64,000 bases of DNA from Rhodanobacter sp. L36 (GTDB taxonomy: Bacteria; Pseudomonadota; Gammaproteobacteria; Xanthomonadales; Rhodanobacteraceae). The translations under genes and the position numbers were made by a program. Of the stretch, positions 1-7,381 are shown one piece after another (the stretch's first letter is position 1; each line of letters opens with the position of its first letter). The stretch lies in contig NZ_LMUV01000011.1 of the NCBI RefSeq assembly GCF_009765755.1, positions 391,964-455,963 of the forward strand. Reading direction: 5' to 3'. Under the pieces are notes generated by a model. The model made no database searches. It saw only the letters and a program-made list of their open reading frames with translations, and had not been told where the DNA came from.

Positions 1-888
1 CAGGTGGAGTGCAGCCTGCATCGGCGGCCCTGGACCACCAATGGTCCGGAGTCGAACCTGTTCGGACTCGAGCCGCACTTCGGCTGCTGCACCGCCAACT
101 TCCATCAGGGCTGGCCCAAGCTCACGCAAAGTCTGTGGATGGCCACCGAGGACGGCGGCATGGCGGCGATGGTGTATGCGCCATGCAGCGTGCAAACGGT
201 GGTGCAGGGTGCGCCGCTGCGCATCGAACAAAGCACCGATTATCCGTTTCGCTCGCGCGTGGAGATCGTGCTGCATCCGGCGCGGGCCGTCGCGTTCGCA
301 CTGAAGTTGCGCATTCCCGGCTGGGCCACCGGCTCGACGTTGTCGGTGAATGGACACGCGCAACCAACGGAAAAAGCCGGGCGTTTCGTGACGCTGCAAC
401 GTGAGTGGCGACCGGGCGACACGATCGCGCTGAGTTTTGCGAGCGCGCCGATCACCGTGTCCGGTTTCAATGATTCAGTGAGCGTGCGCGATGGCGCGCT
501 GGTGTTTGCATTGCCGATCGCGGAGTCGTGGATCAAGTGGCGCCCGCGTGGATTGACCGCCGACTGGCAGGTGTATCCCGCGTCGCGCTGGAACATGGGC
601 CTGCCGGAAAACCCGAGCTTTCACAGGGCCGAACATCCGGTCGGGCCGATACCGTTCTCGCGCAAGCAGCCGCCGGTGACGCTCACTGTGCAAGGCCGCC
701 CGGTGGCGAGCTGGAAAACGGAAGAGGGCGCTGCCGACCCGGTGCCCAAACGGCCACAAGCCGATGCCGCCGACGCGCCCGTGATGCTCACGCTGATGCC
801 GTACGCGGCGCCCAAGCTGCGCATCACGGCGTTCCCGCTGCTGGCGCCGGGAAGCAACGATCATCCCAAGGACGACCATCTGGTTTGA
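1..888 (+). CDS. Beta-L-arabinofuranosidase-like glycoside hydrolase (GH127/DUF1680), C-terminal part
   Basis: The reading frame is open from the window edge, so the N-terminus lies upstream. About 295 residues are present. A near-N-terminal GLEPHFGCC...NxxQGWPK segment is typical of GH127/DUF1680 enzymes, where the paired cysteines belong to a zinc-binding catalytic site that removes beta-L-arabinofuranose from plant or glycoprotein glycans. The rest looks like the beta-sandwich C-terminal part of the family, with RIPGWA followed by strand-rich sequence. The catalytic barrel core is outside the window, so substrate cannot be judged. A GTG at position 4 is probably an internal Val codon, not a start. 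Family assignment is good; exact specificity is unknown. Confidence 0.8.
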   Translation, partial: QVECSLHRRPWTTNGPESNLFGLEPHFGCCTANFHQGWPKLTQSLWMATEDGGMAAMVYAPCSVQTVVQGAPLRIEQSTDYPFRSRVEIVLHPARAVAFALKLRIPGWATGSTLSVNGHAQPTEKAGRFVTLQREWRPGDTIALSFASAPITVSGFNDSVSVRDGALVFALPIAESWIKWRPRGLTADWQVYPASRWNMGLPENPSFHRAEHPVGPIPFSRKQPPVTLTVQGRPVASWKTEEGAADPVPKRPQADAADAPVMLTLMPYAAPKLRITAFPLLAPGSNDHPKDDHLV

Positions 889-1031
889 GGGACGCAGGGC
901 GTGGAAACACTCGGTCCGATGGCATGGCCTGTTCGTCCTGTATTGCATTGCCGGGCGATCCGCTAGCCTTTGCTGCGTTGCCAACGCTCGCCCGACTTTC
1001 GCGTCACCACCTTTCATCAGGAGAACGTTTC

Positions 1032-1802
1032 ATGCAGACCCGTATCCAGGGCACGGTGATGCCCGTGCTGGAAGTGCAGCTTGATCCGAACGACAGCGTG
1101 TACGCCGAGAGCGGCGAGCTTTCGTGGATGACATCGTCGATCCAGATGACCACGCACACGCAGATGGGCGGCGGTGGCGGGTTGCTCGGCATGTTCAAGC
1201 GCGTGGTCGGTGGCGGCAGTTTTTTCATGACCGAATATCGCGCTGTGGGTACGCAAGGCGAAGTGGCGTTTGCGACCAAGGTGCCCGGCCATATCGTGCC
1301 GGTGCCGGTGAGCCCGGGTAACGAATACATGGTGCATCGGCATGGGTTTCTGTGCGCCACACCGCAGGTGACCCTGGGCGTGGGCTTTCAGCAATCGCTG
1401 GGCGCGGGCATCTTCGGTGGCGACGGTTTCCTGCTGCAGAAAATCGGCGGCAACGGCACGGCGTGGCTGGAACTCTCCGGCGAACTCATCGAGAAGAACC
1501 TCGCGCCCGGCGAAACGCTGCGCGTGCATCCCGGACACGTCGGCGCGTTCCAGTCGTCGGTGAGTTTCCAGATCACCACCGTGCCCGGCATCAAGAACGC
1601 GATCTTCGGCGGCGACGGCATTTTCCTCGCCGCACTCACCGGCCCCGGCACTGTGTGGCTGCAAACGCTACCCATCTCAAGACTCGCCCACCAGATCGCC
1701 GAATACCTGCCATCCGGCGAAGGCCGCTCCGCATCGATGGGCGTTGGTGGTGGACTGCTCGGCGGCATCGTCGGGTCGATGCTTGATCGGAATAACAATT
1801 GA
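1032..1802 (+). CDS. AIM24/TIGR00266 family protein
   Basis: This 256-residue protein matches the TIGR00266/AIM24 family: glycine-rich, all-beta, with repeated GGDGxFL(L/A) turns and a Gly-rich C-terminal end (GVGGGLLGGIVGSML). The ATG at 1032 is preceded by a CAGGAGA ribosome binding site; the frame is open further upstream, but that extension has no such support. Family members form a two-layer beta barrel-like fold of unknown biochemical role in bacteria. A GGGGGLLGMFKRVVGG segment near residue 45 could be membrane-interacting. It stands alone here, downstream of the glycosidase, with a 143-base gap. Confidence 0.8.
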   Translation: MQTRIQGTVMPVLEVQLDPNDSVYAESGELSWMTSSIQMTTHTQMGGGGGLLGMFKRVVGGGSFFMTEYRAVGTQGEVAFATKVPGHIVPVPVSPGNEYMVHRHGFLCATPQVTLGVGFQQSLGAGIFGGDGFLLQKIGGNGTAWLELSGELIEKNLAPGETLRVHPGHVGAFQSSVSFQITTVPGIKNAIFGGDGIFLAALTGPGTVWLQTLPISRLAHQIAEYLPSGEGRSASMGVGGGLLGGIVGSMLDRNNN

Positions 1803-1920
1803 GTGAGTGAAGAGATAAGGGAAAGCTGTGAGCTTTCGGGTGTCACGGATTTGTCTGAGCCATCACGCGCATCAAGTCGACTCGACACGGATTTGTATCT
1901 TTCAGGGCTGGGGGAAACGT

Positions 1921-2292
1921 ATGGCTAACCAATTTCACGTCATCGAAATCCATCTTTGGATTCTTACGGGACTGTTGGTGCTGATTCTGGTGTCGACTAA
2001 CTACACCCGTATCAAGAACGAAGCTGCGGTTACGCCCTACCAGCGCGCGAAAGACATGTGGGAGCGTGAGCAGTTTGCGGAACTGCGCGATTACACGAAG
2101 AGCTACCTGAAAGAGCGCCCCAACACGGATGGTGTTCTGATGTTTGACGCCATGGTCGCCATGCATTTCAAGGATTACGATCGGGCGCGCTGGGCCGTCG
2201 GAAAGCTGTCGAAATCCCTGAATTATCATGAGATGGCCAGCAAGATCATCGGATTGATCGACGCCGAGGCGGCACCAGTAGAGCCAACATGA
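1921..2292 (+). CDS. Small membrane-anchored hypothetical protein
   Basis: I do not recognise a family for this 123-residue protein. An N-terminal hydrophobic stretch (about residues 8-24, ILTGLLVLILVST) should anchor it in the inner membrane. The remainder is helical and charged, with a pattern compatible with two TPR-like helix pairs (residues 38-110). The ATG at 1921 follows a GGGGGAAA-type ribosome binding site; an in-frame GTG further upstream (1828) has no such signal. The two following small genes are on the same strand, so all three may be co-transcribed. Confidence 0.65.
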   Translation: MANQFHVIEIHLWILTGLLVLILVSTNYTRIKNEAAVTPYQRAKDMWEREQFAELRDYTKSYLKERPNTDGVLMFDAMVAMHFKDYDRARWAVGKLSKSLNYHEMASKIIGLIDAEAAPVEPT

Positions 2293-2365
2293 CGCACAAC
2301 GCCAACGCAAAGTGCGGAGCAGGTCAAACCCCGCTATCGTGCCGCTCTGCTCACGAACCGACACC

Positions 2366-2608
2366 ATGACGAAAAACTACGAACCACCGCTGACCACGAA
2401 CCCGCACGGCCCGCTCTATCGCGTGGACAAGGCGATCAAGGCAGCGCAGTTGCAGCTGGATGCCGCCATTGACGCGAAGCGGCATCACACCAGCCAGAAC
2501 CTGGCGCACGAAGTGATCAAGGAAGCGCGCGAAGGACTCAAGAAGTCCGAGCTTCTGCGCATCATCAGAATCAAGGAACTCGCGCAGAAGGCGGCGGAGA
2601 GCGAGTAA
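2366..2608 (+). CDS. Small helical hypothetical protein
   Basis: An 80-residue, very hydrophilic protein, mostly alpha-helical and rich in Lys, Ala and Glu (VDKAIKAAQLQLDAAIDAKR; ELLRIIRIKELAQKAAESE), without signal peptide or membrane segment. The ATG at 2366 is chosen because the 18 residues that would precede it from an upstream start at 2312 look non-coding. No family recognised. It lies 73 bases after the membrane-anchored protein and 55 bases before a secreted protein, all on the same strand. Confidence 0.6.
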   Translation: MTKNYEPPLTTNPHGPLYRVDKAIKAAQLQLDAAIDAKRHHTSQNLAHEVIKEAREGLKKSELLRIIRIKELAQKAAESE

Positions 2609-2663
2609 GCGATCGGCAGAACGAAAGGGGTTGAGTTGGTTACTTGTGGTAACGGGGGAAGCC

Positions 2664-3191
2664 ATGATCGGAAGACTAGTGACGGCGGTGGCGTGGGCTC
2701 TGGCGATGAGTGCAATCGTGCATGCAGAAGAGCCGAAGCCCGGAACGGGCACGAACATACAGACCGTACATCTTTCCGAGATCGTTCCGGCGCGTTGCGT
2801 AGCGGTGACGGCTGATGGCGGCGTAGCCACCATCGTGCTTTCGCGAGAAGAACTAGATGGTCTCGCCGGCTTCGACAAGCCGGTCGATGACAACAATGCT
2901 TTGACTCGGCAGGCATGGATCAACGGCACACGTGCCAAGGCATTGCTCACGCAACTCGGAGCGATTGATGCGCGTGGTTGCCAAGTCGTGCAGGGGACTT
3001 TGCCTTTCGATGTCCGTTTCGTGGTCGGGCTGCTACTTGAAGAGGGCCACGCTACGATCTTCACCCGACAACTGAATCTGCCGGAACCCGTTCTTGAGAT
3101 TCGTCACGTGAATAAGCGTTTCTTCGGATGGGAAGAGTTTCGACTACTCAATGGCACGCAGGTGTGGAGCTACGACACCTGGACTGCCTGA
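2664..3191 (+). CDS. Secreted hypothetical protein
   Basis: A 175-residue protein with a clear Sec signal peptide ending near residue 20 (AWALAMSAIVHA|EE). ATG 2664 follows GGGGGAA and puts the signal peptide at the exact N-terminus. The mature part has two cysteines (in ARCVAV and ARGCQVV) that could form a disulfide, and a C-terminal region rich in Trp and Phe (FFGWEEFRLLNGTQVWSYDTW). No family recognised; location is probably periplasmic. Confidence 0.65.
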   Translation: MIGRLVTAVAWALAMSAIVHAEEPKPGTGTNIQTVHLSEIVPARCVAVTADGGVATIVLSREELDGLAGFDKPVDDNNALTRQAWINGTRAKALLTQLGAIDARGCQVVQGTLPFDVRFVVGLLLEEGHATIFTRQLNLPEPVLEIRHVNKRFFGWEEFRLLNGTQVWSYDTWTA

Positions 3192-3331
3192 GCGGTTGGC
3201 CAAACGCGCCTCGGGCAGCGTCTGGCGCTCACACAAACTCCGCGTTCGTGCGAGTTGTCGAAATCGGCTGCCGTCGTTCGTCGTGGTAATGAAGGCAGGC
3301 AACGGGCTAACGATCAACAAGGAGATTCAAG

Positions 3332-3907
3332 ATGAGAAAGCTCAAGATCATGGAACACATCTCGCTGGACGGCGTGATCCAGTCCACCGGCGAAGACGGT
3401 TTCCCGTACACCGACTGGACCGCGCCGTATCGCAGCCCGGCCGGGCGCGATGCATTGCTTGCGACGCACGGCACGCATTACGACTTGCTGCTGGGTCGCC
3501 GCACGTATGACATGTGGTCGGGCGTGTGGCCCAACGCGCCAGCCAGTCCGATGGGAGATTCGATCAAGGCGGCCACGAAATACGTGGTGACAAATCGCCC
3601 GGAAAGCCTCGAATGGGGTCCGTATGAAGCGGTGGAGGATGAGGTCGAAGGCGTGCGCCGGATCAAGTCCGACGGCAGCAAGGACATCCTGCTCTGGGGC
3701 AGCTCCACGCTTACCTCGACGCTGCTGGAACACGGGCTGGTCGACGAAATGGTGTTGATCGTCTACCCGGTGCTCATAGGCACGGGCAAACGTTTCTTCG
3801 CCGAAGGCAGCCCGGCGCGTTCGTTCTCGCTCGTCGGTTCAAGCACCACGCCGACCGGCGTCATGCTCAACAAGTACGAGTTCGTCGGGCCGTTGAAAGG
3901 CGGCTGA
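3332..3907 (+). CDS. Dihydrofolate reductase family protein (RibD C-terminal-like)
   Basis: The 191-residue protein fits the RibD_C/dihydrofolate reductase-like superfamily: it opens with a beta strand plus EHISLDGVIQ, has LLLGRRTYDMW (the NADPH-side Arg-Thr-Tyr motif), KYVVTNRPE, ILLWGSSTL and DEMVLIVYPVLIGTGKRFF. Such proteins are NAD(P)H-dependent reductases of mostly unknown substrate and are not the housekeeping FolA. ATG 3332 has an AAGGAGATT ribosome binding site. It is a single gene, convergent with the TetR gene that ends at 4021. Confidence 0.85.
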   Translation: MRKLKIMEHISLDGVIQSTGEDGFPYTDWTAPYRSPAGRDALLATHGTHYDLLLGRRTYDMWSGVWPNAPASPMGDSIKAATKYVVTNRPESLEWGPYEAVEDEVEGVRRIKSDGSKDILLWGSSTLTSTLLEHGLVDEMVLIVYPVLIGTGKRFFAEGSPARSFSLVGSSTTPTGVMLNKYEFVGPLKGG

Positions 3908-4020
3908 GTTTGACGATGTGATGTTGTTGGTGTCGACAGAGATGTGGACATCGCTTCATGCTTACAGTGGTCAGCGTAAAGCGGCGAAGACGATCAGCGA
4001 TCACGCCACCGTGAAAGAAA

Positions 4021-4647
4021 TCAGGAAGATTTTTTCCTGCCGGTTTCTTTCGCGGGTGGCTGGATCAACCCGTCGAACACGACCGCCAGCAGTTGCACGA
4101 GTTTTTCTTCGCTCGCGTTCGCCAGCGCGGGCAGGGCGATCATCTGGCGCATCACCTGGAAGCCGGAAATAACCGCCAGCAGCAAGCCGGCGCGTTCGTC
4201 GGCGAGTTTTCCATCGAGCGATTTCGCGACCGTCTTCAGGTGATGCGCCGCGATCATGTCGCGGCCGATTTTCGCTGCGCTCGGGCTGGACGCGGAATGG
4301 AACGTGATGAGGAATCCATCCAGCGGCGCGATATCGGCGCGGGTCATTTTCACCAACGCTTCGGCCAGCGCTCGCCCGGGATTCGGCGCATCCATGATGC
4401 CGCCGGCGATCAAGCTGTTGGAGGTCATCGTCTGCTCCACGACCTCGGTGAACAGTTGCTCCTTGGAACCAAAGTAGCGGTTGACCAGCATCGCGGTGAC
4501 GCCGGCACCCGATGCGATTTCGCGCACGCCCGCACCATCGTAACCGGCGCGGGCGAACGCGCGTCGCGCGGAATCGAGGATCGCGACACGTGTCGCGGTG
4601 GCGTCACGTCGGCGGGCAGCAACAAGCACGGCAGTCGGTGTTTTCAT
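4021..4647 (-). CDS. TetR/AcrR family transcriptional regulator
   Basis: This 208-residue protein has a TetR N-terminal helix-turn-helix at residues ~15-60 (ILDSARRAFARAGYDGAGVREIA, then GVTAMLVNRYFGSKEQLF) and a ligand-binding helical C-terminal domain ending in a Lys-rich tail. The ATG at 4647 is preferred; a GTG one codon upstream is also possible. It is transcribed divergently from the epimerase/reductase gene at 4755, and two similar palindromes lie between them. The likely role is repression of itself and of that enzyme, released by an unknown small molecule. Confidence 0.88.
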   Translation of the reverse strand: MKTPTAVLVAARRRDATATRVAILDSARRAFARAGYDGAGVREIASGAGVTAMLVNRYFGSKEQLFTEVVEQTMTSNSLIAGGIMDAPNPGRALAEALVKMTRADIAPLDGFLITFHSASSPSAAKIGRDMIAAHHLKTVAKSLDGKLADERAGLLLAVISGFQVMRQMIALPALANASEEKLVQLLAVVFDGLIQPPAKETGRKKSS

Positions 4648-4654
4648 CACGTGA

Positions 4655-4670
4655 GTCTACGGGCGTAGAC
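4655..4670. promoter_or_regulatory. Palindromic operator candidate 1 (GTCTAC-N4-GTAGAC)
   Basis: A perfect 6+6 base inverted repeat with a 4-base spacer lies 8 bases upstream of the TetR start codon in the divergent TetR/epimerase region. Its size and symmetry fit a TetR-family dimer site. A second copy with one mismatch lies 33 bases away on centre, about three helical turns, so both would face the same side of the DNA. Confidence 0.6.
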
Positions 4671-4687
4671 ATCGATCCGCAAGTTAT

Positions 4688-4703
4688 GTATACATATGTA
4701 GAC
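4688..4703. promoter_or_regulatory. Palindromic operator candidate 2 (GTATAC-N4-GTAGAC)
   Basis: The same inverted repeat as at 4655-4670 with one arm mismatch (GTATAC instead of GTCTAC) and the same 4-base spacer. It sits about 50 bases upstream of the epimerase start at 4755, a good position to block its promoter. The pairing of two matching sites with a neighbouring TetR gene supports, but does not prove, autoregulation. Confidence 0.55.
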
Positions 4704-4754
4704 AAGCTGCCTTGGACGCCGGAATCCATCCGGTGGGGCAGCGGGAGAAAACGC

Positions 4755-5813
4755 ATGAAGATGTCGAATGAGCCGCAGACTGTCCTGGTGACCGGCGGCA
4801 CCGGATTCATCGCCCAGCATTGCATCCTCGCGCTGTTGAATGCGGGCTATCAGGTAAGAACCACGATTCGTACGCCGAAGCGCGAGGCGGAGGTGCGAGA
4901 ACAACTGAAGGTCGGAGGTGTCGAGGCCGGCGATCGTCTGTCGTTCGTCACTGCGGACTTGGGTTCCGACAACGGATGGGCCGAGGCAGTCGCTGGTTGC
5001 ACCTATGTGCTGCATGGCGCTTCCCCCACGCCTACCGGCGAGCAAAGCAGCGAAGAAGAGTGGATCAGACCGGCCGTCGATGGAAACTTGCGCGTGCTGC
5101 GGGCTGCACGCGATGCAGGCGTGAGGCGCGTGGTATTGACCTCGGCGTTCGGTGCGATCTGCGCCGGTCACAAGAACATCAGCCGGCCGTTCGACGAAAC
5201 CGATTGGAGTGATCTCACAGCCAGCGGCGTCTGGCTGTACCAGAAATCGAAAACACTTTCCGAACGCGCCGCGTGGGATTTCATCGCGCGCGAAGGTAAC
5301 GGGCTGGAGTTGTCTGCGATCAATCCGACCGCGGTGCTTGGCCCGGTGCTGGGCGCGGACTATTCGCACTCCATCCGCCTGATCAAGAATCTGTTGGAAG
5401 GGCAGCCGGGATGCCCGAAGATCAATTGCGGCTTTGTCGATGTGCGCGACGTGGCGGATCTGCATCTGCGCGCCATGACGAATCCCGCCGCCAAGGGTCA
5501 GCGCTTTCTCGCGATTTCCGGAGACAGCTTGTGGATGATCGATGTCGCGAATGTGCTGCGCAAACGCATGGGTGATTCAGCTCGCAAGGTCACGCGGCGC
5601 GTCTTGCCCAACTGGGTGGTTCGACTCGGCGCACTAGCCGATCCCGCGATGCGCGGTGCCGTACCCTTGCTCGGGCGAAACATGAATGCCACCAGCGAGA
5701 AGGCCGTGCGACTGCTCGGCTGGTCGCCACGCCCGCGCGAGGAAGCCATCGTCGCCACTGCGGAAAGCCTGGTTCGTTTTGGTCTGGTGGCTGGCGCGAA
5801 AGAGGCGCGGTGA
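4755..5813 (+). CDS. NAD(P)-dependent epimerase/aldehyde reductase (extended SDR)
   Basis: A 352-residue extended short-chain dehydrogenase. The Rossmann motif TGGTGFIA is at residues ~13-20, followed by a DFR-like N-terminal half (ADLGSDNGWAEAVAGCTYVLHGASP) and the catalytic YxxxK (YQKSK, ~residues 161-165). The best resemblance is to the dihydroflavonol-4-reductase/aldehyde reductase group, which reduces carbonyls with NADPH. ATG 4755 has a GGGAGA ribosome binding site; the ORF is open upstream through the TetR gene, but that part is antisense shadow. Regulation by the divergent TetR protein is likely. Confidence 0.87.
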   Translation: MKMSNEPQTVLVTGGTGFIAQHCILALLNAGYQVRTTIRTPKREAEVREQLKVGGVEAGDRLSFVTADLGSDNGWAEAVAGCTYVLHGASPTPTGEQSSEEEWIRPAVDGNLRVLRAARDAGVRRVVLTSAFGAICAGHKNISRPFDETDWSDLTASGVWLYQKSKTLSERAAWDFIAREGNGLELSAINPTAVLGPVLGADYSHSIRLIKNLLEGQPGCPKINCGFVDVRDVADLHLRAMTNPAAKGQRFLAISGDSLWMIDVANVLRKRMGDSARKVTRRVLPNWVVRLGALADPAMRGAVPLLGRNMNATSEKAVRLLGWSPRPREEAIVATAESLVRFGLVAGAKEAR

Positions 5814-5873
5814 ATGTCGTCGGAGCGAACCTGGATGTTGTTTCCGATCAGCTCGATGCGATGTCGTCGATTC

Positions 5874-6551
5874 TCACTGCCCGAACTTCAGCAGCAGAGT
5901 TGTAGCGCCGAGGATGAGCACGGTGGTCAGCACGAAGTTGGTGATGACGATCGCCGATGAGCGCAGCAGGCCGGCGCCGCTGAGGTGGCGATAGACCATC
6001 ATGCGTGCGCCGATATACCAGACGACGCTTGCAATGCACAGAACGAGGCCCGCGATGTGCAGCGTGTGTCCGCCCTCTCTCGCGACGAGCGATGACAGTG
6101 AAAAAAGAATCGCGAACGGCGCCGCGAGATAACTCTGGATATAAAACGGGCCGCGCAACGTGTCGCGGTCCACGCGTTGTCGAGTGCGGTACATCGTCCA
6201 TGCGGCGGCCACGAGCGCATAGGCGCTGAAACACACGCAGCGGAACAACAGCAAGCCTTGTTCCGATCCGAAGATCGCCTGCCCGATGCGATTGTGCGGA
6301 TACGCCATGGGTGGCGCAAAAATCAGTTCCGCCACATGCGCCAGCAGCAGCGAGAGGATCAACGTCAATGGCGGGCTGATCGCTTCGGCGAACTGTCGGT
6401 CTTGCTCCTTGCCCATCTCGCGCAAGGTGTAATCCGCCATCGCCACCGGATGTCGCAGGATGCGAAACAAGGTACGCGGATAGAACACCAGCCAGCTCAT
6501 GATTTCGTAAAGGAACTCTTCGAACGACCGGAGGATCTTCATGAAATCCAT
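5874..6551 (-). CDS. Multi-spanning membrane protein of unknown function
   Basis: A 225-residue integral membrane protein. After a 35-residue amphipathic N-terminal region (MDFMKILRSFEEFLYEIMSW) there are about five hydrophobic segments, in the arrangement of Yip1-like or permease-annotated proteins of Xanthomonadales. The ATG at 6551 is backed by an AGGAG sequence just upstream; the reading frame extends further 5' but without start support. No catalytic motif is seen. It follows the gene at 6757-7329 on the same strand with a gap of 205 bases, so co-transcription is uncertain. Confidence 0.65.
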   Translation of the reverse strand: MDFMKILRSFEEFLYEIMSWLVFYPRTLFRILRHPVAMADYTLREMGKEQDRQFAEAISPPLTLILSLLLAHVAELIFAPPMAYPHNRIGQAIFGSEQGLLLFRCVCFSAYALVAAAWTMYRTRQRVDRDTLRGPFYIQSYLAAPFAILFSLSSLVAREGGHTLHIAGLVLCIASVVWYIGARMMVYRHLSGAGLLRSSAIVITNFVLTTVLILGATTLLLKFGQ

Positions 6552-6756
6552 CGCACGCTCCTGAGGCGAGGTGAAAAAAGCTGATGCTGGACAGGGAAGC
6601 TCATCTTCGTCATTACGGTGAAAGCCGGAATCGCACTTGTGCTGCGCACCCTTCAGGGTCTGCGTTGACGGAGGTGCTGGAGCCCACGCGTACAACGAGT
6701 GACAAGAGTAGCGATCGACGGCGCTGTACCAGTGACGCCGCGGTCACGCCGCTCGC

Positions 6757-7329
6757 TCACGCCGAAAGCAGTTGCAGGTTGGCGATCATGAAAACGATCC
6801 CCAGCAGTGCGAGGACGATGGCCGTTGCGGTATCCAGCCACGTGCTGCGCGCACGCAGCGCCAGCGCACCGATCAGCGCAGCGAGGATGGCGAATTTGGA
6901 CGCGCCAAACCAGTGAGCCAGGGTGTGTTCCCGATGGGCGATGAGGATCAACGCCATGATGGCGAACGCCAGTTGCAACGTCTTGTAACGCCCGCCTTTG
7001 CGCAAGTGGTATTCGCGAAGGTTCACCACCGCGTGTTCCGCGGTCTTGTCGGGCATCACCAGATCGCAGAACGCATACAGCACGCTGACAAATGCCAGCG
7101 GTATGAGGATGTCCAGGGCGCTCCACAGGCGCTGGTCGTGTGATTTCCAGAACGCCGCCCAGTTGGCGATCAGCACCATGAATGCGATGGCGACCCAGAG
7201 CCCGTGACGCCACGACAGCTGCACCCGCTCCGCGTGGCGATACAAGCTGACGGCACCGCCGAGCATGTTCGTGAGCGCCAGCGACGTGATCACCGAAATC
7301 AGCCCGAACACGAATTCGAAACTCGTCAT
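6757..7329 (-). CDS. Membrane protein, paralogue of the 32088-32654 gene
   Basis: A 190-residue protein with five or so hydrophobic segments. It starts TSFEFVFGLISVITSLALTNML and has a conserved middle motif LVMPD...VNLREYHLR between two membrane segments. The same topology and the LVxPD/LR(E/R)xY signature recur in the protein encoded at 32088-32654, so the two are probably distant paralogues. ATG 7329 has a GGGGGAG ribosome binding site and begins 53 bases after the end of the TPR protein gene, possibly in one transcript with it. Function unknown. Confidence 0.68.
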   Translation of the reverse strand: MTSFEFVFGLISVITSLALTNMLGGAVSLYRHAERVQLSWRHGLWVAIAFMVLIANWAAFWKSHDQRLWSALDILIPLAFVSVLYAFCDLVMPDKTAEHAVVNLREYHLRKGGRYKTLQLAFAIMALILIAHREHTLAHWFGASKFAILAALIGALALRARSTWLDTATAIVLALLGIVFMIANLQLLSA

Positions 7330-7381
7330 GCCTTGCTCCCCCGAGCCATGGATGCATGCAAGGTAGCTTGAACGCCAGACG

